Origin: CAWAMR01 sp963783095
GTDB taxonomy: Bacteria > Planctomycetota > Planctomycetia > Gemmatales > Gemmataceae
Length of the DNA stretch: 64,000 bases
NCBI GenBank assembly: GCA_963783095.1
Contig: CAWAMR010000014.1
Span: forward strand, 62,001 to 126,000
Reading direction: 5' to 3'
Every line of letters starts with the position of its first letter. Position 1 is the stretch's first letter. The notes under the pieces were generated by a model. It was not told the origin of the DNA. It made no database searches and worked only from the letters and a program-made list of their open reading frames with translations. Of the stretch, positions 19,222 to 27,260 are shown in pieces. Made by a program: the position numbers and the translations under genes.

Positions 19222-21864
19222 CTACTTCTTCGCCTCGACTTTTCTCACGACGATGTTGTCGATCGCTCCATGAAAACGCCCACTGTTCTGGGGACCAACC
19301 GGTTTGATGCGAAGACGAACGTCGCCCGAGCCGTCCCCTGTGTACTGAAAGCTGCTGGGATCAAATTTCAGAGTGCCGGTCCATGCTCCCGTTGAAAGCT
19401 GGTGGCTGGCCATCACCTTGTCGTCGCGGCCCAGGACCTCGATGAGCAACTTGTCGCCGGCCTGGGTCGCATACTTCGGATCCGAAGTGACTGCGGGGCT
19501 TGCCTCAAAGTCGATGCGGTAGACTTGCCCGGAAGCGTTCCCGGCAAAGGCGCGCGACGTGATGATGTTGTCCTGAAAGATCATGACCGCCCAGTTGTGC
19601 GGATTCGACTGATGGGAGCGGTTGGCACGATCCACCGCGTACATACAGTTTTCACCCGTCTTCGTCCAACCGGTTACGCCGCCACTGTGGGCGGTATTCA
19701 GCCAGGTCTGCCACTGCATGTAATTACCGCCCTCATCGCCGCGGTAGCTATTGAAATTCTCGGCGAAAATACTCGTGCCGATCACCTTGATCTGAAGCTC
19801 GATGTAGGTGGGAGCACCTTCGCCCTTGGTGATCGAGACCACCCAGGTATTGACGCCGTAATCGCACTCGCCGGGCTTGCCGGTGAAGCTGCCGTCCGGC
19901 TTGATCGCGAGCCAGCTTGGGCCACGGATATTGGCAAAGTCAGCGCCGGACGGTTTCAACTGCCCGGTGACGGTCTCATTCGCGGGCACGTCCGGATGTT
20001 TCACGGGATTGTCCGGGTTCAGGGGCTGCATATCCCACACTTTGATCGTCGGATCCTTGCCGGCCGAGGCCAACAACTTGCCGTCCCGACTGTACGCCAA
20101 GGCGTAAAGCGCCATTTGTCTACCACCGTCGAGATGGAACAGTTCCTTGCCCGTTGCCGGGTCCAACAGAAGGACTTCATCGGCCGCCCCCAAAGCCAGC
20201 GTCTTGCCATTCGGGCTGTACGCAACGGAATACGATTCCCAAAAGGTTTTGTTGCTTGCGGGCAATTCTTTGCCCGTCTTCACATCCCAGAATTTGACGC
20301 CGTTGCCGTCATCGCAAACCAGCGTCTTGCCATCGGGACTGAACGCGAAGTGAGGCCCTCCTTTGCTGTCCTTGAACGTGGCAATATCCTTGCCCGTCTT
20401 TAGGTCCCACAATTTGAATGTGTGATCCTCGCTCGCGGAAGCCAGCGTCTTGCCGTCTGGACTAAACACGATGGATCCTACTCCGCCGGTGTGTCCCTTG
20501 AACGTGGCCAGTTCCTTGCCTGTCCCCGCGTCCCATAGCTTGATCGTGTGATCCCAGCTCCCCGAGGCCAGCGTCTTGCCGTCCGGACTGTACGCCACGG
20601 AATTGACCGAGTGCGCATGGCCCTCGAGCGTGGCCAGTTCCTTGCCCGTCTTCACGTCCCATAACTTGATTGTCCTGTCCGTGCTCCCCGAGGCTAGAGT
20701 CTTGCCGTCCGGACTGTACGCCACGGAATGCACCGTGTCCTTATGGCCCTTGAGGGTGGCCGATTCTTTGCCCGTCTTCAGGTCCCACAACTTGATTGTC
20801 TTGTCCATGCTCCCCGAGGCCAATGTCTGGCCATCCGGACTGTACGCCAGGGACACGACTGGACTATCGTGCCCCTCGAGATCCATGCGCCATCTGGGTT
20901 TCTTTGCTTTATCGTGAAGGTCGGCGGGTTTCTCCTCTTCGGCCCGGACCTCGACCTTTACAGTCTGGCGATTCGCGGGTTTTTCACCCTTCTTCTGTGC
21001 TGCCTCCGTTGGGAGAATGAACAGTCCACCGCCGAGAGCAACAATTCCCAGTATCAGGAACAGCGCCGCCCTCTTGATTTTGGTAAACATCATGGCCTTT
21101 ATCACTCCTTCTGTGAGAGAGATGACCTTTACGGAGATCGCTCCCGCTGTTTTTCCCGTTGCCAATAGTTTTGCCGCATTTATCGTGGATGACACCACCG
21201 AAGCCGGCACGCCGGCCGACGCCACCATCTCCGTCAGCCCCGCCGCCAACGCGACACCGGACACCGCCAGCCCGTGCCGAGCCAGCCGTTTTGCCAGCAT
21301 CGATCTCGCAGTTGCCATCCGGCTTGCGATCGTCCCTTGCGGTACGCCGAGTTGCAGGGCAGCTTCCTTGCGGGTCTTTCCTTCCAGATCGCAGAGGACG
21401 ATAACGGCCCGGTACTTGTGGGGCAGACGGCTCAACTCTTTATCCAACAGAGGTCGCAGGTCCGGCCACGGATCTTGTTCCGCCACAGCTGGTTCGGGCA
21501 TCACCGTTACCAGTCTTTCCCGTGTACAACGCTTCCCGGCCGTCGTCCTTGCCTTCAATGCAGTCTGGGTTGCCACCGCGTAGATCCAGTTGGCAATGAG
21601 CTCGCGTGAGGTAATCGAAGCTGCCTTACGGACGAGGACGAGGAAGGTGGCTTGAAAAGCGTCCTCGACATCATGGTAGTTGGGTAGGACTCGGCGGCAG
21701 ACGCCCCAGACCATTGGTCCGTGCCGGCGCACAAGGGCTTCCAGCGCTGTTGCGTCCCGACAGTTGACGAAGCACTCCAGGAGTTTCCCATCGGTCAGGC
21801 ATGCCCCATCTGCCTCGACCATCAGCGTGCGAAGGTGCGTGATGACGTTGTTCATCTGACTCAC
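19222..21864 (-). CDS. ECF sigma factor fused through a TM helix to seven WD40 repeats and C-terminal sensor-like domains (880 aa)
   Basis: GTG start at 21864 with GGGAGG spaced nine bases before it. Residues 20-90 are sigma region 2 (LVRRHGPMVWGVCRRVLPNY, DVEDAFQATFLVLVRKA); 150-200 are region 4 (LSRLPHKYRAVIVLCDLEGK, then an HTH). A helix at about 275-292 (AALFLILGIVALGGGLFIL) crosses the membrane. Then come seven WD40 blades (about 330-625, each with SPDGKTLASGS / IKLWDxKTGKE), a small Ig-like stretch (PSWLAIKPDGSFTGKPG) and a jelly-roll-like end (FHGAIDNIVV). ECF factors with WD40 tails are known in planctomycetes. The layout suggests sensing outside the membrane linked directly to a cytoplasmic sigma factor, with no separate anti-sigma gene. 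Base composition matches neighbours; the frame is intact. Confidence 0.88.
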   Translation of the reverse strand: MSQMNNVITHLRTLMVEADGACLTDGKLLECFVNCRDATALEALVRRHGPMVWGVCRRVLPNYHDVEDAFQATFLVLVRKAASITSRELIANWIYAVATQTALKARTTAGKRCTRERLVTVMPEPAVAEQDPWPDLRPLLDKELSRLPHKYRAVIVLCDLEGKTRKEAALQLGVPQGTIASRMATARSMLAKRLARHGLAVSGVALAAGLTEMVASAGVPASVVSSTINAAKLLATGKTAGAISVKVISLTEGVIKAMMFTKIKRAALFLILGIVALGGGLFILPTEAAQKKGEKPANRQTVKVEVRAEEEKPADLHDKAKKPRWRMDLEGHDSPVVSLAYSPDGQTLASGSMDKTIKLWDLKTGKESATLKGHKDTVHSVAYSPDGKTLASGSTDRTIKLWDVKTGKELATLEGHAHSVNSVAYSPDGKTLASGSWDHTIKLWDAGTGKELATFKGHTGGVGSIVFSPDGKTLASASEDHTFKLWDLKTGKDIATFKDSKGGPHFAFSPDGKTLVCDDGNGVKFWDVKTGKELPASNKTFWESYSVAYSPNGKTLALGAADEVLLLDPATGKELFHLDGGRQMALYALAYSRDGKLLASAGKDPTIKVWDMQPLNPDNPVKHPDVPANETVTGQLKPSGADFANIRGPSWLAIKPDGSFTGKPGECDYGVNTWVVSITKGEGAPTYIELQIKVIGTSIFAENFNSYRGDEGGNYMQWQTWLNTAHSGGVTGWTKTGENCMYAVDRANRSHQSNPHNWAVMIFQDNIITSRAFAGNASGQVYRIDFEASPAVTSDPKYATQAGDKLLIEVLGRDDKVMASHQLSTGAWTGTLKFDPSSFQYTGDGSGDVRLRIKPVGPQNSGRFHGAIDNIVVRKVEAKK

Positions 21865-21949
21865 CGCAAGTTTCCTCCCTTGATTTGGTAGAAATCGGCC
21901 TCTAATGTTTAATCTACCCGCTCAACCAGATTTGATCGGTCTTTTTTCG

Positions 21950-22105
21950 GCCCCAGTGACCGTGAACGCCCGGCCGAACTTGTGGAAGTGGTCGCGTATA
22001 CCCCGCCGAGTGCTGATTGGAGCGTCGTGAGGAGTTCGATGAGTTCCACGCTGCTGCATGCACTTATCCCGGTCGTCGTCCACGGCATGCTGCGGGCGCT
22101 GACGA
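21950..22105 (-). pseudogene. Relic of an RND docking-domain segment
   Basis: On the minus strand, in more than one frame, this reads VDDDRDKCMQ, SVELIELLTTLQSALGGVYA and FHKFGRAFTVTG. It matches the segment DVDRDICMQRSVELNELLTT to FHKFGWAFRVTV of the RND-like gene at 23026-24804, and the DNA is similar by eye over about 150 bases (main copy near 23303-23462). It is a decayed fragment of a second copy, lying upstream of the ECF-sigma gene. Confidence 0.7.
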
Positions 22106-22162
22106 TCGGCGCGAGTTCGCCGTCCCCGCAAGTTCGTCGCGGGCGGCAGTTAAAATCGTATA

Positions 22163-22192
22163 TTGACTTCCGCGTGCATCTTAGGGTGTAAT
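22163..22192 (+). promoter_or_regulatory. Candidate sigma-70-type promoter
   Basis: TTGACT at 22163-22168 and TGTAAT at 22187-22192, 18 bases apart, each matching the consensus at five of six bases. It ends 41 bases before the ATG at 22234, which has a clear GGAGG. Confidence 0.4.
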
Positions 22193-22233
22193 CTCTTTCG
22201 ATTCGAAATTCTTCACGGATGGAGGATAATGCA

Positions 22234-22860
22234 ATGCGACGTGTGTTTTCGTGGGGCTTGCCGCTGTACGCGGCGATTTTGACGGGGATTTTCATTGCCA
22301 AAGGCCTTACAGACAACAACCTGAAGGCTGAAGGGGACGTTCATCGCAGCAGCGCCAGTGTCGCGGCAACTGCCCGGACGCCCGAAAGTTCGACACCTCC
22401 ACGGGCGAACGGCAACCAGGGTTCTTACCCGATACCTGCGCCACTCGCACAACCCAAGCACCTGTTCCACGTCGTCATTCGCTATGAGGGTGACGGAATG
22501 CCCGACCAAAGCATGTTTGCCACAGCGCTGGCGGCAGCGGGCCAGAACCAGGACGATGGGTCAAAAAAGGCCGGCAAGTCGAAGGTTGCCAAAGCTAAAG
22601 TACCCGATATGTTCCAGTTCATCATCCGCTATGAAGGGGATGGGATTGTCGACGACAATGTCGCGAAACTCTTGAAGGACTACTTTGCGTCCGTACAGAA
22701 CGAGAAAGCTACCTGTGTCCCTGCGCCAACTCAAGAAACACCGAAAGGAACTTCAGTGAATTCCGAACAGAGAGGGAAATCTCTACCGGCTCCCGCGCCG
22801 GCTACACCAGGCCCTGCGCAGCTCCACGGCCCGATGCGCCAGCACTACGGTCCCTTACGC
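22234..22860 (+). CDS. Membrane-anchored protein with a duplicated IRYEGDG motif; 3' end unresolved
   Basis: ATG at 22234, nine bases after GGAGG. Residues 8-24 (GLPLYAAILTGIFIAKG) form a signal anchor. The rest is exported and low in complexity, with a motif repeated twice: HLFHVVIRYEGDGMPDQSMF (about 80) and MFQFIIRYEGDGIVDDNV (about 130), separated by a Lys-rich linker; then a Pro/Ala-rich stretch. The frame remains open to 23400, but that part would oppose the RND-like gene and has weak coding character, so I stop at the last supported part. A frameshift near 22830-22870 is likely. Not a family I recognise. Confidence 0.55.
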
Positions 22861-23025
22861 CATAAGCCATACCGCTTATTACTCTGCCCTCAGCGAGCCG
22901 CTCTCCCCTCGCGGGAGGGGCCGAGTTGGGGGATACGGCTCATCATCGGTTTGCATCTCTCCAGGGTTGGCGGCATCCTGGAGCATGGTTCACGCGATTG
23001 TGTTAGGGATAGCCGGAGCTGGCCG

Positions 23026-24804
23026 TTATTGCGATGGGCCGGTCAGGTTCTTCACGCGGTAGCCCCGAGGCAGGACTTCCTGGGCCAGTTTGACGCACCT
23101 GGCGGCGGCCTCGGCGGGCGTCTTGCCGGACGTCGGTGCGGCGGTGATGATGATGGCCCGGTACCCGTTGACTCGCATCAATGCAGTCGGCCCAACGGAC
23201 TTACGGAATTTGATCAGTTTGTCGAGCGTGACCATCTGGCCTCTGTCGGAGCGGACCCACAACATATTGAGGTCGTCAGGGAATCGGACGTACTCCGGTG
23301 CCGTATGCACTGTGACCCTGAACGCCCACCCGAACTTGTGGAAATCGGTCGCGTAAACACCGCCGATTGCGACCTGGAGCGTGGTGAGGAGTTCGTTTAG
23401 CTCCACACTGCGCTGCATGCAAATATCCCGGTCGACGTCGACGGCACGCTGCGGCACCGGCGACACCGGGAACGCAGCTGGTTCCGCCACCTCCTTGTCC
23501 TTCACCAACTTCGCGAGAATTCGCTCCGCTGCCTCGCGGAATCGCACATCACCACGTTCGCTCGGGTCCATAAATTCGGCGCTGGGGTCCGTCAGGGCGA
23601 TCCGAACCGGGAACGCCTCCTCTCCGGGAAGCACGTCGCCGACCCGGATCTTGGCCCCATTTAGCCCGAATCAGTGCCTTGCCGACTTCGGCGGCGGTCG
23701 GTCCCCCCTTCGTCCGAACCTTCACGAAGATCGTGGCCGCGTTCGGCTCACGGCCCTCCGTGAACCCGAAGGTGCCCGGATTCCCCGGTAGCCCACGGAT
23801 CAGTTCGGTGGCCTGTGCGACGCGCGGCTCGGTCAGACCCAGCGCTGAACCTGGGGGCAACTGAACCTCGACCGACAGAAAGCGGTCGGCGGACCGGTCG
23901 GCGACAACGTCGAACCGCACGCCTGGGGGCAGATCCTCGACAACATCGGCCTGCCGGAACTGGTCGGCGGTCACTCGGCCGGGCCAGGCCGTGATGGCGA
24001 TCAGCGCAGCCGGCTTGCCGTCGACAAGGGTGAACCCACTCTTTGGGGCTCCAAACTCGACCCGGGCAACGTCCTTCAGCCGAAGCACTTCCCCGTCCGG
24101 GTTGGCCGCAGGATCACGTTCGCGAACTCTTCGGACTTCGTTAGCCGGCCGGACGCCGTGACGGTGTACTGGAGCGCCGGCCCGCCGATAGCACCCTCGG
24201 TCCCTACCTGGGCGTTCTGCCGCCGCAGCGCGTCGATCACTTCGCCGGTCCCCACTCTGTAGGAGGCCAGCCTGATCGGGTTCAACCACACCTTCAATCC
24301 GAAGTCTTCGATGCCGACGACACGGACGTCCGTAACTCCAGGGATACGGGCGAACTCGGGCTTCAGGTAGAGAAGTGCGTGGATCCTCAGGAACGCCTCG
24401 TCGTGTTTGGGGTCCGCGCTGGTGAGTGCAAGCCAGAACAAAGGCGGCCCGGCCGGGATCTTCCGGACCGATATCCCCAGTTGCCGGCAAGGTTCGGGAA
24501 TCGTGGGCAAAGCGACGTTTACCCTGTTATGTACCCGTACCTCGGCAAGGTTCATGTCGGCCTTCGGATGGAAGTAGACAGTAACCGTGCCGGTGCCGTC
24601 GTTCTGCGCCTCGGACTCGATCCGGGTCATTCCCTCGACACCGTTGATCTGCCGGTAGATCGGGGTGAGGACCGTCTCGTCGAGCGTGCGGGCATCCGCT
24701 CCAGGGTACGTCGCCGTGACCCGGATGATACTGGCCGGGGAGTCCTCGGCCGACACCGGGAGCACACACGCCAAAGCCAGGAAGGCTGGGATCGCAAGTC
24801 GCAT
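23026..24804 (-). CDS. TM-less RND efflux-type protein (porter/docking domains only), frameshifted
   Basis: ATG at 24804 after AAGGA (spacing eight). Residues 1-19 are a signal peptide (MRLAIPAFLALACVLPVSAE). Then follow the parts of an HAE-1/AcrB-type RND pump that lie outside the membrane, in order: VTATYPGADARTLDETVLTP (PN1), TGEVIDALRRQNAQVG (docking), VLRLKDVARVEFGAP and LPPGVRFDVVADRS (end of PN2), directly FLSVEVQLPPGSALGL (start of PC1), LPGEEAFPVRIAL (PC2), and the second docking/PC2 part to GYRVKNLTGPSQ. The six-helix block expected between FDVVADRS and FLSVEVQ and the final block are absent, and a signal peptide replaces helix 1. Shifts near 24100 and 23660 are single-base. It follows the membrane-fusion protein gene. 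Proton coupling residues of TM4/TM10 are necessarily missing, so it cannot be a normal antiporter. Confidence 0.8.
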
Positions 24805-24831
24805 AATCGGTTCCTTGTTGGACACTTCTCG

Positions 24832-24889
24832 CCGTAGCGGCTTCTAGCCGCCGTCCGCACCTCTCGGTGGCTAGAAGCCGCCGCTACGG
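24832..24889. repeat. Imperfect palindrome between the two efflux-type genes
   Basis: CCGTAGCGGCTTCTAGCC pairs with GGCTAGAAGCC..GCTACGG, with a three-base bulge and a loop of about 20. It lies in the gap between the membrane-fusion gene stop and the RND-like start. It may be a mobile palindromic repeat or act on the operon transcript; a T-run is not present. Confidence 0.6.
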
Positions 24890-24930
24890 TGCCGTCTGTC
24901 GCGTTCAGCGAGAAGTCTCCCAATTGACAA

Positions 24931-26100
24931 TCATTTCTTTTGACGGACTTTTGAGCTGCCGGTAATCGGTTCCGGCTTCCGAAATTCGCACTCGATCTTT
25001 TCACCGTCGCGGACTCGACGAATTCCCTCGAGGACGATCCGGTCGTTCACATCGAGCCCTTTCTTGATGACGAAGACATCATCTACCTCGTGCTCGACGG
25101 CGATCTCGCGCTGATGCACGACGTCATCCTTTCCGACGACATATACGTACCGACGGTCGAGGATCTCGAACGTGGCCCGCTGTGGGATGACGGTGGCATT
25201 TTTCAACGTTCGGCGGATCAGCACCGTGCCGGTCTGGCCGTGACGCAATAGCCGGTCCGGGTTCGGAAAATCTGCGCGGAAGCGGATGTTCCCGGTTTCG
25301 TTGTTGAATTGGCCACCGATCGCTCTCAATTTCCCGATCTCCGGGAAAGTACTGCCGTCCGCCAGCACAAGTACGATCTGCTCGTGCTTGTTGAATTCGG
25401 CCAAAAAGGCATGCACCCGGGCTTGTTGATCCACTTTCTCATCCTTATTCAGGCCGGCCTTTTTTTCTTCGACGTGGTAGCGGGCCTTAAATTGGAGGTA
25501 GCGGGCCTCGGGCACGGGGAAGTACACCCACATCACGCTGTTATCCGAAAGGGTTGTGAGGCTCTTCTCCTGGTTGACCAGGCTGCCCACTTGGGTTTCG
25601 AGGCGGCCAATCAGCCCGTCGAAGGGTGCCCTGATCGTCGTAAAATCCAGTTCTGTCTGTGCAACCTTCGCTTTGGCCTGGGCCTTCGCCAATTTGGCCT
25701 CGAACAATTTCACCTCATCCTCGGAGACCACTTTCTTGTCGAATAGTTTCTTGGCGTTGGCGAGCTCCAGTTTCGCAAGTTGGACCTCGGCCAACTCAGC
25801 ATCCAGTTTGGCCTTGTAAAGCGTTGGTAGAACCTTGAAGAGCACGTCGCCCTCTTTCACCGCTTGGCCCTCCCGGATCGGGACGCTCTCGAGATACCCG
25901 GCCGACAGGGCATAAACTTCGATGTGCCGCTGCGAGTGGATCAGGCCGGGGTATTGTTGACTAACAACGATGTCCGTGGCCAGGGGGCTAGTGACCACTA
26001 CTTTTTGGGGTGGCTCGGCCCGGGCCTCTTGAGGAGCAACCGCCCAAATGGCGGTTTGGAAGACCAGCGCGGCAAACGTAAACAATATCGAGGAGCGCAT
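24931..26100 (-). CDS. RND-type membrane fusion (periplasmic adaptor) protein, HlyD/AcrA family
   Basis: I take the ATG at 26100, seven bases after GGAGG, rather than the ATG at 26118. Signal peptide of about 30 residues (SSILFTFAALVFQTAIWAVA to ARAEP). VVVTSPLATDIVVSQQYPG begins the membrane-proximal strand, RHIEVYALSAGYLESVPIRE the lipoyl half, an Ala/Lys/Glu-rich hairpin helix (about 90-155) follows, then FTTIRAPFDGLIGRLETQVG closes the lipoyl domain, and beta-barrel (ATVIPQRATFEI, VYVVGKDDV) follows. It ends with a basic tail. There is no N-terminal Cys, so it is not a lipoprotein. Intact at 389 aa, in the family range. It is upstream of and in line with the TM-less RND-like gene; no TolC-type gene is in the window. 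Confidence 0.88.
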   Translation of the reverse strand: MRSSILFTFAALVFQTAIWAVAPQEARAEPPQKVVVTSPLATDIVVSQQYPGLIHSQRHIEVYALSAGYLESVPIREGQAVKEGDVLFKVLPTLYKAKLDAELAEVQLAKLELANAKKLFDKKVVSEDEVKLFEAKLAKAQAKAKVAQTELDFTTIRAPFDGLIGRLETQVGSLVNQEKSLTTLSDNSVMWVYFPVPEARYLQFKARYHVEEKKAGLNKDEKVDQQARVHAFLAEFNKHEQIVLVLADGSTFPEIGKLRAIGGQFNNETGNIRFRADFPNPDRLLRHGQTGTVLIRRTLKNATVIPQRATFEILDRRYVYVVGKDDVVHQREIAVEHEVDDVFVIKKGLDVNDRIVLEGIRRVRDGEKIECEFRKPEPITGSSKVRQKK

Positions 26101-26146
26101 CGCAAACCCTCCGAGCACGGCGAAATGTAAAGTGCGAAACGTGCAG

Positions 26147-26302
26147 ACGTTTTGTACTTAGGACGCTGGATACAATCAACGTTAACGGCCGGGGACTTCT
26201 TGAAATCGCCAAAATGGTCAAGCTGCTCATCGAGTTCCACGTCAACGTCAACGTCAGGGATGACGATAACCATACAGCGCTCATGGAGGCCGTACTGAGT
26301 CA
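26147..26302 (+). pseudogene. Ankyrin-repeat fragment
   Basis: One frame reads VLRTLDTINVNGRGLLEIAK, MVKLLIEFHVNVNVRDDDNH and TALMEAVLSHQW, which is one and a half ankyrin repeats (helix-helix plus the NVRDxxxxTALM turn). No start is seen and the frame ends with no further repeats. A leftover of a longer gene. Confidence 0.5.
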
Positions 26303-26305
26303 CCA

Positions 26306-26521
26306 GTGGCCGGGAAAGCCAAGGCCGCCGCAAAGGATCAGTCCATCGCAGCCTCATGGAAACGCATCGAGAAGGCGCTCAGGGCGATCAAGACGAAGTC
26401 CAAGCCGGAGCTGAAGAAGGGGGCTGCGCTTGAACGGATTGCGGCCCTGGAGACCGCGATCGGCCAGCAGTTGCCCGAGGACGTCAAGGAGTCGCCTTCG
26501 TCAGCGCTTCTCACACCGTAA
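26306..26521 (+). pseudogene. SMI1/KNR4 (SUKH)-like N-terminal fragment
   Basis: From the GTG at 26306: SWKRIEKALRAIKTKSKPEL, ERIAALETAIGQQLPEDVKE. The W-R-I-E start and the E-x-x-IG-x-x-LPEDV segment match the N-terminus of SMI1/KNR4 (SUKH) proteins, which often serve as immunity proteins to toxins. The rest of the domain (about 100 residues) is missing after DVKES. It lies between the ankyrin relic and the VapBC-like pair. Confidence 0.5.
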
Positions 26522-26632
26522 AGTAGTTCTCGGGCGAGACGCTGGACAACAGACCGAAGAAGTGACGTATCAAACGTCGTCAGGTCGAGTATAATCTGGT
26601 TGTTGGCACCAAATTTGGAAGGAACGTCGGCG

Positions 26633-26935
26633 ATGAAGGCTACCGTATTTGTCGAAAAGGTGGGCAGGAAGAAATACCGGGCTACCACCTCGCAACCCGT
26701 GCCACTGGAAACGGAAGGCGCTTCCCAGGACGAGGCTCTGGAACGCCTCTATGAGCTTGCAAACAAACGGTTAGCTTCCGGGCAGTTGTTCCAAATGAAT
26801 CTGCCGGGCGCATCGGCAACGAATCCTTGGCAAGCCTTCGCCGGCATCTGGAAAGACCATCCCGATTTTGATGCCTTCCTGGAAAATATAGCCGAATATC
26901 GCCGTTCCAAGTCTACGCCGGATTCCTCTTCATGA
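26633..26935 (+). CDS. Putative antitoxin of a PIN-type toxin-antitoxin pair
   Basis: ATG at 26633 with AAGGAAC ten bases upstream. 100 aa: MKATVFVEKVGRKKYRATTS (beta), then a helix DEALERLYELANKRLA, and an acidic end PDFDAFLENIAEYRR. Its stop overlaps the toxin start as ATGA, the usual toxin-antitoxin linkage. It would bind and neutralise the PIN toxin and repress the operon. The family is inferred from context; no ribbon-helix-helix is evident. Confidence 0.6.
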   Translation: MKATVFVEKVGRKKYRATTSQPVPLETEGASQDEALERLYELANKRLASGQLFQMNLPGASATNPWQAFAGIWKDHPDFDAFLENIAEYRRSKSTPDSSS

Positions 26936-27210
26936 GCCTGCACGTCTTGGATACCGATTGCTTGACCTTAATGCTTCACGGTCATGCCGAGATTAGCCGA
27001 CAAGCAGCCAACCATGATTCGGCGGAATTGGCGCTGACGATCGTCACCGTCGAGGAAACATTGACCGGGTGGTATAGCCAGATTCGGAAGGCGAAGAATG
27101 ACGAGCAACTCATTCGGGCGTATGCCGCGTTGCAACAGGCTGTGGAGTTTTGTGCTCGTGTGCGGGTGTGTACCACCTGCAGGCGGCGATGTCGAACGCC
27201 CGCTGCCTGA
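26932..27210 (+). pseudogene. VapC-like PIN-domain toxin, C-terminally truncated
   Basis: MSLHVLDTDCLTLMLHGHAE carries the first PIN acidic residues (Asp7, Asp9), and TIVTVEETLTGWY the second (Glu). Homology stops at AALQQAVEF; the last 20 residues are Cys/Arg-rich and not PIN-like. A full VapC has about 130 residues and a third acidic residue in an RVGxxDLxIA-type strand, and neither is found downstream in any frame before yebC. The RNase site is incomplete, so I judge the toxin inactive. Confidence 0.65.
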
Positions 27211-27260
27211 AGGCCTGCTGCTTTCACGTCTTCCCGAGTGCCGAGGTCGTGACTCAACGC

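Noticed and set aside
22861..23400. C-terminal extension of the IRYEGDG gene
   Set aside because: The open frame runs antisense into the RND-like gene, which has clear homology on the other strand; the true end is probably hidden by an indel.
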